A DNA stretch of 64,000 bases from the NCBI RefSeq assembly GCF_014208035.1, contig NZ_JACHMK010000001.1:806001-870000 (forward strand). The letters are read 5' to 3'. This document shows, one piece after another, positions 36,968-44,891 of this stretch (its first letter is position 1; every line of letters starts with the position of its first letter). Source of the DNA: Schaalia hyovaginalis (GTDB lineage Bacteria; Actinomycetota; Actinomycetes; Actinomycetales; Actinomycetaceae). A model generated the notes under the pieces. The model saw nothing but the letters and a program-made list of their open reading frames with translations. It did no database searches and had not been told where the DNA came from. Position numbers and translations under genes: made by a program.

Positions 36968-37501
36968 CTATTCATCAGTATCGGGGCTATCTTTGAGTGC
37001 ATCCACCAGGAAATCACTCAATTCCTGTGAGGGAACTTTTGCCCACCGCAGGGTGGTGTCGTACTTGGGGTAGTTGTACCGCCAGCGGTCATAGTCCTCC
37101 CTGGTGATCTCCCCGGCCTCCAGCTTCTTGGCCTGCTCCGCCCAGGCGGACAGCATATCAAGCATATTGGCATAGGTCTTGCCTTTGGATTTGTCCAGAC
37201 GCAGACAAACCTCGCCGTCAATCTCCCCAATAGTCAGCCCCCGAATATCCTCCAAAGCAAAGAGGGTGTGCATCAGGCCGATGTCGGTATCTATGTCAGG
37301 GACGGTCAGGGCATCAGGGGAAATATCAAAGAAGTCAGCCAGGGTCTTTGTCAGGTCGGCCTTGGGGGTGCGGCTCCCGGTTTCATACTGTGCCATACGC
37401 ACATCGGCGGAGCGTTCCGGGAAACCCACCACCATGCCAAGATACTTCTGTGTGATGCCCTTCATGTTGCGGAAGAAACGAATACGTTCACCAATCGCCA
37501 T
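36968..37501 (-). CDS. Cro/CI (XRE)-family regulator
   Basis: A 177-residue protein with an N-terminal helix-turn-helix, IGERIRFFRNMKGITQKYLG followed by MAQYETGSRTPKADLTKTLA (residues about 3-56). The acidic C-terminal domain reads DIDTDIGLMHTLFALEDIRG early and DYDRWRYNYPKYDTTLRW near its end. The ATG at 37501 fits the domain start; an upstream in-frame start would cover the promoter. It is divergent from xis-int and lies at the left end, so it probably controls excision or mobilization. The domain combination is common in Firmicutes integrative elements. Confidence 0.88.
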   Translation of the reverse strand: MAIGERIRFFRNMKGITQKYLGMVVGFPERSADVRMAQYETGSRTPKADLTKTLADFFDISPDALTVPDIDTDIGLMHTLFALEDIRGLTIGEIDGEVCLRLDKSKGKTYANMLDMLSAWAEQAKKLEAGEITREDYDRWRYNYPKYDTTLRWAKVPSQELSDFLVDALKDSPDTDE

Positions 37502-37538
37502 AACTGCCAACTCCAATCTATGTAATGGGGACACTTGA

Positions 37539-37567
37539 AGTATAACAGATATGTTTAGACCAGTCAA
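37539..37567 (-). promoter_or_regulatory. Promoter of the element's regulator
   Basis: On the minus strand TTGACT (37567-37562) and TATACT (37544-37539) are 17 bases apart. Confidence 0.75.
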
Positions 37568-37611
37568 GAGAAAAATAAATAAATTTGTTTATATTTTCTC
37601 GTTGGAAGGTC

Positions 37612-37640
37612 TTGACATAACGGAATAGAGTTAGTATAGT
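37612..37640 (+). promoter_or_regulatory. Promoter of the xis-int operon
   Basis: TTGACA (37612-37617) and TATAGT (37635-37640) with 17 bases between, a near-consensus promoter. CGTTAA is repeated twice just downstream, a possible operator. AAGGAGG stands before xis. Confidence 0.8.
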
Positions 37641-37690
37641 AGGACTACGTTAAGCAAATAGCGTTAAATCAAAAGAAAGGAGGAATCCAT

Positions 37691-37879
37691 ATGGAGAACA
37701 GATTCATCCGGGCGGAAGAAGTTGCGGACGAGCTGGGTGTATCGAAGCCCTACGCCTATAAACTCATCCGGCAGCTCAACGAAGAATTGAAGGACAAGGG
37801 CTTCATCACCATCGCAGGGCGGGTCAACCGCCAGTATTTCAACGAACGGCTCTACGGGGCCAGAAAGGAAGGGAACTAA
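37691..37879 (+). CDS. xis: Excisionase-like HTH protein
   Basis: A 62-residue protein with a winged-helix/MerR-like excisionase pattern, FIRAEEVADELGVSKPYAYK near the start. It is positioned directly before the integrase, whose start codon follows the stop without a gap. Small directionality factors of this kind help the integrase to excise the element. AAAGGAGG lies ten bases before the ATG. Confidence 0.85.
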   Translation: MENRFIRAEEVADELGVSKPYAYKLIRQLNEELKDKGFITIAGRVNRQYFNERLYGARKEGN

Positions 37880-38956
37880 ATGCCAGTCTTTAAGGACGAA
37901 GCAAGAGGAACATGGTACGTCATGGTGCGGTATCAGGACTGGACGGGGGAGCGCAAACAGAAGTGCAAGCGTGGCTTTGCCACCAAACGGGAGGCCCAGG
38001 AGTGGGAGCGCAGTTTCCAGATGCAGACCTCCGGCGACCTGGATATGACCTTTGAAGCCTTTACCGAGCTTTACATCAAGGATATGAAACCCCGGCTCAA
38101 GGAGAACACCTGGCTGACCAAGGAGAACATCATCCAGAAGAAAATTCTGCCCTACTTTGGCAAGCGGAAGATTAGCGAGATCACCACCAAGGACGTGATC
38201 GCATGGCAGAACGAGTTGCTGGCCTACCGGGACGAGAAGCGCAAGCCCTACTCGGCTACCTACCTCAAAACCCTGCACAACCAGCTTAGCGCCATCTTCA
38301 ATCACGCTGTCCGCTTCTATGAGCTGCGTTCCAATCCCGCCGCCAAGGCTGGGAACATGGGGTCAGAGGAACGGAAGGAAATGCTGTTCTGGACGAAAGC
38401 GGAGTACCAGAAGTTTGCAGATGCCATGATGGACAAGCCCGTTTCCTACTACGCCTTTGAAATGCTCTACTGGTGTGGTATTCGGGAGGGGGAACTGCTG
38501 GCCCTGACCCCGGCAGACTTTGACTTTGAGGCCGGGACGGTGAAAATCAGCAAGTCCTATCAGCGGCTCCACGGCAAGGACGTCATTACCACGCCAAAGA
38601 CGAAGAAAAGCAACCGCACCATTAAAATGCCCAACTTCCTCTGTGACGAGATGAAGGATTACCTGGGGATGCTCTACGGTATCAAGAAGAAGGAGCGCAT
38701 TTTCACCATCACGAAAAGCTATCTCCACCATGAGATGGACAGAGGGGCGAAGTCGGCAGGGGTCAAGCGTATCAGAATCCACGACCTCCGGCATTCGCAC
38801 ATCTCACTTCTGATTGACATGGGCTTCTCCGCTGTGGCGATTGCTGACCGTGTGGGGCATGAGAGTATCGAGATCACCTATCGCTATGCCCACCTGTTTC
38901 CGTCCAAGCAGACGGAAATGGCAGACAAATTGGACTTTGAAAGGATGGGAGCGTAA
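37880..38956 (+). CDS. int: Tyrosine recombinase (integrase)
   Basis: A 358-residue tyrosine integrase. The N-terminal arm-binding domain (GTWYVMVRYQDWTGERKQK) is followed by a SAM-like core-binding domain (about 57-150) and the catalytic domain. Active-site residues are Arg202 in GIREGELLAL, Lys about 240 in TTPKTKKSNR, His301 and Arg304 in HDLRHSH, His327 in GHESIEIT and Tyr336 in YRYAHL. All are present, so it should be active. It catalyses recombination between the element and the guaA 3' end. It overlaps the next gene by one base. Confidence 0.96.
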   Translation: MPVFKDEARGTWYVMVRYQDWTGERKQKCKRGFATKREAQEWERSFQMQTSGDLDMTFEAFTELYIKDMKPRLKENTWLTKENIIQKKILPYFGKRKISEITTKDVIAWQNELLAYRDEKRKPYSATYLKTLHNQLSAIFNHAVRFYELRSNPAAKAGNMGSEERKEMLFWTKAEYQKFADAMMDKPVSYYAFEMLYWCGIREGELLALTPADFDFEAGTVKISKSYQRLHGKDVITTPKTKKSNRTIKMPNFLCDEMKDYLGMLYGIKKKERIFTITKSYLHHEMDRGAKSAGVKRIRIHDLRHSHISLLIDMGFSAVAIADRVGHESIEITYRYAHLFPSKQTEMADKLDFERMGA

Positions 38957-39276
38957 TGTCAGCTAAGAATTTGGACACTCACAACCGCTGGAGGAACAAG
39001 ACCGTGGCCTTCCGGGTATCCCCGGAGGAAAACAAGCAGATTGACGCCGCTGTGCGGCTCTCTGGCCTGACGAAGCAGGACTACATCACCCGGCGGCTCT
39101 TAGACCGGGCCGTGGTGGTGCAGGGCAATCCCAGGGTCTACAAGGCCCTGCGTGACCAACTCGCCGCCGTCCTGGGGGAACTGCGGCGCATTGAGGCCGG
39201 GGGCGACGTGGGGGATGAACTTCTCGCCACCATTGACCTTATCTCAGTGACGCTGGGCGGCATGAAGGAGGATTGA
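38956..39276 (+). CDS. MobC-like mobilization protein
   Basis: A 106-residue protein with a ribbon-helix-helix-like N terminus (KTVAFRVSPEENKQIDAAVR) followed by LTKQDYITRRLLDRAVVVQ, the pattern of small relaxosome accessory proteins annotated as plasmid mobilization proteins. The start overlaps the last base of int. It may assist the MobV relaxase at oriT or act as a regulator. Confidence 0.7.
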   Translation: MSAKNLDTHNRWRNKTVAFRVSPEENKQIDAAVRLSGLTKQDYITRRLLDRAVVVQGNPRVYKALRDQLAAVLGELRRIEAGGDVGDELLATIDLISVTLGGMKED

Positions 39277-39283
39277 TAGATTG

Positions 39284-40438
39284 ATGGATTCCAGAGAAAC
39301 GAAAAGGACTGTCCCGGTTCCGTCTGTTGGCGCAGACGGGGAACAGCCCAATTCTCAAACAACTACCCAAAGTATAGCAGAGGAAACGGCTGAAAACAAC
39401 CCCCAAGAGAAAGATTTAGAGGAAATGCTCCGGGATATGCGGCGCATGAACGACCCAGCCTACCTCCACACAGTTTCCATGAACGACCTTTACCAGAACA
39501 TCTACCAGAGCAGACCGCCCGTAATAGACGGTCTGCTCTACCCTGGGACGTACCTCTTTGCGGGAGCGCCCAAGGTGGGCAAGTCGTTCCTGATGGCCCA
39601 GCTTGCCTACCATGTCAGCATGGGCCTCCCCCTGTGGGGCTACCCTGTCCACAAGGGGACTGTCCTCTATCTGGCGTTGGAGGACGACCACCGCCGCTTG
39701 CAGGGGCGGCTATACCGAATGTTCGGCACAGAGGGCACCGACAATCTGCTCTTTGCGGTCTACGCCAAACAGCTTGGCGTTGGCCTGGAGGAACAGCTAA
39801 AGAAGTTCGTCCGGGAACACCCGAACACCAAGCTGATTATCATTGACACCCTCCAGAAAATCCGGGAGGCTGGTGGGGATAAGTACAGCTACGCCAACGA
39901 TTACGAGGTGGTGGGTAAGCTGAAACGCCTTGCCGATGATTGCGGCGTCTGCCTCCTGCTGGTACACCACACTCGAAAGCAACAGGCAGATGACAAATTC
40001 GATATGATCTCCGGCACCAACGGTCTGCTGGGAGCGGCGGACGGGGCCTTTCTTCTTCAAAAGGAGAAGCGGACAGACGGCAGCGCCGTTCTGGACGTGG
40101 CCGGGCGTGACCAGCAAGACCAGCGATTCTATCTTACCAGGGACAAGGAACGGCTGATATGGACGCTGGAGCGTACGGAAACGGAGGCATGGACAGAGCC
40201 GCCCGACCCGGTGCTGGAGGCCATAGCCGCCCTTGTGACGGCGGAGAAGCCGACCTGGGGTGGTACGGCCACCGAGCTGGTAGCGGCGCTCCAGACCGAC
40301 ATGAAGCCCAACGCCCTGGCGATGCGGCTAAACGTCCGGGCCGGGAAGCTGCTGATAGACTACCACATCCGCTATGAGAACAGCAGGAGCCACGCCGGGA
40401 GAAGTATCAGCCTGACGCTGGAACCGTCCCAGGCGTGA
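39284..40438 (+). CDS. RepA-like AAA ATPase (KaiC/DnaB-type fold)
   Basis: A 384-residue P-loop ATPase of the RepA/AAA_25 type. Walker A is GAPKVGKSFLMAQ near residue 93, Walker B is LIIIDTLQKIREAGG near residue 186, and VHHTRKQ is found near residue 228. The first 60 residues look disordered. These hexameric helicase-like proteins occur in mobilizable elements and plasmids and may help element replication. TTG 39281 is an alternative start with slightly better spacing to AGGAGG. No replication initiator is recognisable beside it. Confidence 0.85.
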   Translation: MDSRETKRTVPVPSVGADGEQPNSQTTTQSIAEETAENNPQEKDLEEMLRDMRRMNDPAYLHTVSMNDLYQNIYQSRPPVIDGLLYPGTYLFAGAPKVGKSFLMAQLAYHVSMGLPLWGYPVHKGTVLYLALEDDHRRLQGRLYRMFGTEGTDNLLFAVYAKQLGVGLEEQLKKFVREHPNTKLIIIDTLQKIREAGGDKYSYANDYEVVGKLKRLADDCGVCLLLVHHTRKQQADDKFDMISGTNGLLGAADGAFLLQKEKRTDGSAVLDVAGRDQQDQRFYLTRDKERLIWTLERTETEAWTEPPDPVLEAIAALVTAEKPTWGGTATELVAALQTDMKPNALAMRLNVRAGKLLIDYHIRYENSRSHAGRSISLTLEPSQA

Positions 40439-40630
40439 CGACCGTGACGGCTGTGACGGCTTTTTTGAGAGTGGCGGCGGTGTCTGAAACATCGTCACGG
40501 TCGTCACGGCTGTCACGGGGAGCAGCAAAGTTTAGGCGGGGTGCAGGGTGCCCTTTTCAAAGGGCGGCCCTGCTGGGGGAGGCAACCGCAGTTGCCGGGG
40601 GCAAAGCCCCCACACCCCCTCGGAGAGCCC

Positions 40631-40696
40631 ACGACACTTTGCAGACCGAAGGGATGAAAGTGTCATAGTGAGTTATTACACTTCCTGCAGGAAGTG
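40631..40696 (+). other. oriT: Predicted oriT of MobV type
   Basis: AAGTGT (40658-40663) and ACACTT (40678-40683) flank TAGTGAGTTA, which resembles the pMV158-type nick sequence TAGTGTG/TTA. The predicted nick is between 40672 and 40673. An alternative hairpin pairs ACACTTT (40634-40640) with AAAGTGT (40657-40663), and an 18-bp perfect palindrome CACTTCCTGCAGGAAGTG lies at 40679-40696. It lies directly upstream of the relaxase. The rest of the 320-base gap holds two small GC hairpins. Confidence 0.75.
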
Positions 40697-40758
40697 CCTC
40701 CCCCGAACCCCCGTCCTCTTTCAACAACCCAACATCTGAAACAGGAGGATTTTTGCCT

Positions 40759-42102
40759 ATGGCGAGAGGCGACGGTATTGACCGTACCAACGCAAGAAAT
40801 ATGAGGCTGACCGAAACCAAGATCGGTAACACCCAGCAGCACAACGAGCGTGAGAAGGATTCCTATGTCAATCAGGACATTGTACTGGAGCGGACGCCGC
40901 TCAATGTCCATTTCAAAACCCCGTCTGCCGGGTATCGGGAGATGTTTGCTCAAATGGAGGCCGACGGCGTGATCTCCACCCGTGGCATCAAGGAGGATGC
41001 CTTTCGATACGGTGAGTTGGTCTTTGATGTAAACTCCGCTTACTTCTACAATCACGGCGGGTATGACTTCGCAAAACAATTTTACACCGAAGCCTATAAA
41101 GCCGCAATCAAAATCGTGGGCGGAGAGCAGTATATTTTGTCGGCGGTCATGCACGCTGACGAGCGCAACCGGGCCATGTCCGAGGCGCTGGGGGAGGACG
41201 TGTACCACTACCACCTCCATGTGGTTTATATCCCGGTAGTGGAGAAGGAGATACGCTGGACAAAGCGGTGCAAGGACAAGTCCCTGGTGGGCAAGGTCAA
41301 GGAAACGATCATGCAGGTGAGCATGAGCAAGAAGTGGGCGTCCAAGCCCATTCTGGACGAAACTACCGGGGAGCCGTTACGCACAGCTAAGGGCAAACCC
41401 GTTCTACGAAAGTCGTACAGTGTCCTGCAAGATGATTTCTTTGAGCATATGCGCTCCGCTGGCTATGACGATGTAGAGCGTGGGGAACGTGGTAGTTCCG
41501 AAGAACATTTGACTGTTACGCAGTTCAAGACGGAGCGTGAGCAGGAACGGCTTGCACAGCTTCAAGAGGTGTCGGCGCTGGCCCAGGTTGAGGCCGACAA
41601 AAAGAATAAGGAGGCAGCATCAGCTGAGAAGAAAGCGGCCCAGGCCAGGGCTAAGCTGGACGATGTAGCGCCCTTGCTCAAGGGCATGGAGAAACTGGCG
41701 GCGGACTTCTCCGACGACCCGGAGCGGACGCTGCCGGAGGCGGGGCCGCTGGAATCGGCCAAGTCCTACCGGGAGAAAAAGGCCAAGCCCCTTTGGGAGA
41801 AGATCGTCAAGGTGCTGCGCTCCGTCTACCGGGCCTACTTCGACCTCAAGAGCAAGTTTGAGCGGTTGCAGAGCGCCTATGATCGTGAGGTCAGTAAGAA
41901 CGGCTCCCTGTCAGCCAGGATTTATGAGGTTTGTGCCGAGAGGGACGGCTTGAAAGGGCAAGTCAGGGACTATGAGCGGGTCAGACGGGCCATTGGCCCG
42001 GAACAGGCGGACAGGATACTGGAGGCAGCTTACCAGCAGGAACAGGTCGAAAAGGAGCAGAAATGGGGTGCAAGGTCAAAAATAAGGGTAGGCGCACGAT
42101 AA
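40759..42102 (+). CDS. mob: MobV-family relaxase (Mob/Pre)
   Basis: A 447-residue relaxase. The N-terminal domain has NARNMRLTETKIGNTQQHNE near residue 12 and the metal-binding motif HADE (132-135) followed by YHYHLHVVYIP (H150, H152, H154), the HxDE-HxH pattern of MobV/Pre proteins. A long coiled coil of Ala, Glu and Lys spans about residues 265-320, with another near 370-410. It nicks oriT and pilots the strand. ATG 40759 follows AGGAGG by ten bases. Confidence 0.92.
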   Translation: MARGDGIDRTNARNMRLTETKIGNTQQHNEREKDSYVNQDIVLERTPLNVHFKTPSAGYREMFAQMEADGVISTRGIKEDAFRYGELVFDVNSAYFYNHGGYDFAKQFYTEAYKAAIKIVGGEQYILSAVMHADERNRAMSEALGEDVYHYHLHVVYIPVVEKEIRWTKRCKDKSLVGKVKETIMQVSMSKKWASKPILDETTGEPLRTAKGKPVLRKSYSVLQDDFFEHMRSAGYDDVERGERGSSEEHLTVTQFKTEREQERLAQLQEVSALAQVEADKKNKEAASAEKKAAQARAKLDDVAPLLKGMEKLAADFSDDPERTLPEAGPLESAKSYREKKAKPLWEKIVKVLRSVYRAYFDLKSKFERLQSAYDREVSKNGSLSARIYEVCAERDGLKGQVRDYERVRRAIGPEQADRILEAAYQQEQVEKEQKWGARSKIRVGAR

Positions 42103-42125
42103 TCACAAAAAATGGAGGTAATTTC

Positions 42126-42185
42126 ATGGAAAAGTACATCTTTGACGAGGGCAACGGTCTGTGGTATGAGTTGCAGAGGGACTAA
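42126..42185 (+). pseudogene. tnpV 5' remnant
   Basis: A 19-residue reading frame, MEKYIFDEGNGLWYELQRD, matches the N terminus of TnpV proteins of Firmicutes transposons, which run to about 120 residues. Here a stop follows at once and the rest is missing. GGAGG precedes the ATG. It indicates that the tet module joined the element beside an older transposon fragment. Confidence 0.6.
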
Positions 42186-42308
42186 CAATATTCGGGCGTG
42201 TGCGGCGGAAATCGTGGACACAGAAATTATTTGCGCATGAGGCCCCAAATCGGAGGGTGTCCCGGTGAATGCCCTCCTGATTTATTTGGGACAGCGGGTA
42301 AAAACTTC

Positions 42309-42337
42309 TTGCATTTTAGAGTGTGCTATGCTATACT
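42309..42337 (+). promoter_or_regulatory. Promoter of the tet(W)-like gene
   Basis: TTGCAT (42309-42314) and TATACT (42332-42337) with 17 bases between. Transcription would run through about 265 bases of structured leader. Confidence 0.75.
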
Positions 42338-42369
42338 GCTGTCATCCTGATTTGAGGAGTCTATTCAAC

Positions 42370-42393
42370 ATGCGGCAAGGTATTCTTAAATAA
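42370..42393 (+). CDS. tet leader peptide MRQGILK
   Basis: A seven-codon reading frame with GAGGAG ten bases upstream. Its final codons lie in the first strand of the 42382-42461 hairpin, the layout expected for attenuation, where ribosome position decides whether the terminator forms. Confidence 0.6.
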   Translation: MRQGILK

Positions 42394-42461
42394 AATTTGA
42401 TAATGGGCACAAAAATAATTGCCCCTTGCAGGGGCTTGGTTTTTGTACCCAATTTAAGAAT
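42382..42461 (+). promoter_or_regulatory. Attenuator hairpins in the tet leader
   Basis: ATTCTTAAAT (42382-42391) pairs with ATTTAAGAAT (42452-42461). Inside it, a TGGGCACAAAAA/TTTTTGTACCCA stem (one mismatch) and a CCCCTTGCAGGGG hairpin are nested, followed by a T-run. Confidence 0.7.
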
Positions 42462-42540
42462 GCTTTTGCCTTTTTATCAAATATCGTGACGGATAACGGC
42501 TCATGTTAGCTGAATGCGTTTCTATGTATCCGAAGTCATG

Positions 42541-42577
42541 ATCCCCAGCGGTAAAAGTATTTGCCGCTGGGGATTTT
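42541..42577 (+). terminator. Leader terminator upstream of tet(W)
   Basis: ATCCCCAGCGGTAAA pairs with TTTGCCGCTGGGGAT (one G-U), followed by TTTTT. This is the classic terminator before ribosomal protection genes; tetracycline is thought to relieve it by changing leader translation. Confidence 0.85.
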
Positions 42578-42610
42578 TGCGCCCTTTTGGGCCTTGTATG
42601 GAGGATAGAC

Positions 42611-44530
42611 ATGAACATTATCAATATCGGGATTCTTGCCCATGTAGATGCGGGCAAGACGACACTGACAGAAAGCCTGCTGTATGCCAGCGGAACCATT
42701 TCAGAGCCGGGGAGCGTCGAAAAAGGGACAACGAGAACGGACACTATGTTTTTGGAGCGGCAGCGTGGAATTACCATTCAAACGGCAGTCACTTCTTTCC
42801 AGTGGCACAGTTGTAAAGTCAATATTGTGGATACTCCCGGCCACATGGATTTCTTGGCAGAGGTATACCGCTCTCTGGCTGTTTTGGACGGGGCCATCTT
42901 GGTGCTCTCCGCTAAAGATGGCGTGCAGGCCCAGACCCGTGTTCTGTTCCATGCCCTACGGAAATTGAACATCCCCACCATTATCTTTATCAACAAGATC
43001 GACCAGGTTGGCATTGATTTGGAGAGCGTATATCAGTCTGTTCGGGATAAGCTCTCCGCTGATATTATCATCAAGCAGACAGTGTCGCTGTCCTCGAAAA
43101 TAACTCTGACAGAAAACACTAGTGCAGAGGTGTGGGATTCGGTCATCGAAAATAACGATGAGTTATTGGCAAAGTATATCGCAGGAGAATCAATCAGTCA
43201 GAAAGAACTTGCGCAAGAAGAACAGCGGCGAGTTCAAGACGCCTCCCTGCTCCCGGTCTATCATGGTAGCGCCAAAAACGGCCTTGGCATTCAACAGTTG
43301 ATGGATGCGGTGATAGGGCTGTTCCAATCGACCAAGGAACAGGGGAGCGCCGCCCTGTGCGGTAGAGTTTTTAAGGTGGAGTATACAGATTGCGGCCAGA
43401 GGCTTGTCTATCTGCGGCTATACAGCGGAACGCTGCGTCTGCGGGATACGGTGGCCCTAGCCGGGAGAGAAAAGCTGAAAATCACAGAGATGCGTATTCC
43501 ATCCAAAGGGGAGATTGTTCGGACAGATACCGCCCATAAGGGCGAAATTGTCATCCTTCCCAGCGACAGCTTGAGATTAAACGATATATTGGGGGACAAA
43601 ACCCAACTTCCTCGTGAAATGTGGAGTGATGTTCCCTTCCCTATGCTGCGGACGACGATTACGCCAAAAACGGCAGAGCAAAGAGACCGGTTGCTGGACG
43701 CTCTTACGCAAATTGCGGATACTGACCCGCTTTTGCACTACGAGGTGGATTCCACCACCCATGAGATCATTCTTTCTTTTTTGGGTCGGATGCAGTTGGA
43801 GGTTGTTTCCGCTTTGCTGACGGAAAAATACAAGATTGAAACAGCAGTGAAGGAACCCACCGTCATTTATTTAGAGCGGCCGCTCAAAGTGGCCAGTCAC
43901 ACCATCCATATCGAGGTGCCGCCTAACCCGTTTTGGGCATCTATCGGACTGTCTGTTACACCGCTCCCGCTTGGCTCCGGTGTAAAATACGAGAGCCGGG
44001 TTTCCCTGGGATACCTGAACCAGAGTTTTCAAAACGCTGTCATGGATGGTATCCGTTACGGTTTGGGGCAAGGCTTGTGTGGCTGGAACGTAACGGACTG
44101 TAAGATTTGCTTTGAATACGGACTTTACTATAGCCCGGTCAGTACGCCGGCGGACTTCCGCTCATTGGCCCCGATTGTATTGGAACAGGCATTGAAGAAA
44201 TCTGGGACGCAGTTGCTGGAACCTTATCTCTCCTTCACCCTCTATGCGCCCCAGGAATACCTTTCCAGGGCTTATCATGATGCGCCGAAATACTGTGCCA
44301 CCATCGAAACGGCCCAGATAAAAAAGGATGAAGTTGTCTTTACTGGCGAGATTCCCGCCCGTTGCATACAGGCATACCGTACTGATTTGGCCTTTTACAC
44401 CAACGGGCGGAGTGTGTGCCTGACGGAACTGAAAGGGTATCAGGCCACTGTCGGCGAGCCAATCATCCAGCCCCGTCGTCCAAACAGCCGTTTGGATAAG
44501 GTGCGCCATATGTTCAGTAAGATTCCTTGA
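42611..44530 (+). CDS. tet(W): Tet(W)-type ribosomal protection protein (tetracycline resistance)
   Basis: A 639-residue EF-G-like GTPase that releases tetracycline from the ribosome. G motifs are AHVDAGKTT (10-18), DTPGHMDF and NKIDQ. The length and ends, from [18 protein letters not shown] to [16 protein letters not shown], match Tet(W). Compared from memory with classical Tet(W), the middle part (about residues 160-270 and 350-380) differs at many positions while the C-terminal third is close, so this may be a divergent allele or a mosaic. ATG 42611 follows GGAGG; a start eight codons upstream is less likely. It is the only cargo resistance gene. Confidence 0.9.
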   Translation: MNIINIGILAHVDAGKTTLTESLLYASGTISEPGSVEKGTTRTDTMFLERQRGITIQTAVTSFQWHSCKVNIVDTPGHMDFLAEVYRSLAVLDGAILVLSAKDGVQAQTRVLFHALRKLNIPTIIFINKIDQVGIDLESVYQSVRDKLSADIIIKQTVSLSSKITLTENTSAEVWDSVIENNDELLAKYIAGESISQKELAQEEQRRVQDASLLPVYHGSAKNGLGIQQLMDAVIGLFQSTKEQGSAALCGRVFKVEYTDCGQRLVYLRLYSGTLRLRDTVALAGREKLKITEMRIPSKGEIVRTDTAHKGEIVILPSDSLRLNDILGDKTQLPREMWSDVPFPMLRTTITPKTAEQRDRLLDALTQIADTDPLLHYEVDSTTHEIILSFLGRMQLEVVSALLTEKYKIETAVKEPTVIYLERPLKVASHTIHIEVPPNPFWASIGLSVTPLPLGSGVKYESRVSLGYLNQSFQNAVMDGIRYGLGQGLCGWNVTDCKICFEYGLYYSPVSTPADFRSLAPIVLEQALKKSGTQLLEPYLSFTLYAPQEYLSRAYHDAPKYCATIETAQIKKDEVVFTGEIPARCIQAYRTDLAFYTNGRSVCLTELKGYQATVGEPIIQPRRPNSRLDKVRHMFSKIP

Positions 44531-44637
44531 TACGCCACAGCAAGGATGGTTATTGCATTTCCCTGCCTTTCGTGGTAAAATGTAGTTGTAAACCACCAGA
44601 GAAAACAACAACCCTGCTACCCCCCGTTATCACCACC

Positions 44638-44654
44638 GATAACAATTTGATAAC
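44638..44654 (+). repeat. Right-end arm-type repeat
   Basis: GATAACAATTTGATAAC is the counterpart of 36818-36834. A GTTATC just before it forms an inverted repeat with GATAAC. Confidence 0.5.
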
Positions 44655-44679
44655 AGCCCATCGTATAGGGCTGGATAAT

Positions 44680-44768
44680 ATGGACACATCAAATAATCAA
44701 AAAAATGAGGTATCAAATTTATGAAGCAAAATCCGTTAAATATGATGCCCAACAACGAGTGGGAGTAG
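44680..44768 (+). other. Two coupled mini reading frames at the right end of the element
   Basis: Frames of 14 codons (44680-44724) and 15 codons (44721-44768) overlap by ATGA. The second ends Asn-Glu-Trp-Glu-stop, its last codons being the attachment core shared with guaA. They may be chance frames. The rest of 44531-44755 shows only the repeats listed. Confidence 0.3.
44756..44766 (+). repeat. attR core
   Basis: Second copy of CGAGTGGGAGT. Host DNA resumes with AGGTCGAATCC, which implies that guaA originally ended in TAG. Confidence 0.88.
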
Positions 44769-44854
44769 GTCGAATCCGGCTGCTGCCAGGAAGCGGTGTC
44801 GAGTAGTGCTTCGTGCGCTCATGCGGAGACAAAGCGCTTGAATTGGAGGTGCGG

Positions 44855-44891
44855 TGTCGCAATTGTGGGGTAAAAGCCTGCAATTGCGACA
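44855..44891. promoter_or_regulatory. Inverted-repeat operator of the AbiEi gene
   Basis: TGTCGCAATTG (44855-44865) and CAATTGCGACA (44881-44891) are perfect arms with a 15-base centre ending at the start codon. AbiEi proteins are known to repress their own operon through inverted repeats. Confidence 0.7.

Noticed and set aside
44767..44812. A tRNA at the right junction, because GGTCGAATCCGG looks like a T-loop
   Set aside because: No acceptor, D or anticodon arms can be folded around it; the attachment site is the guaA end.
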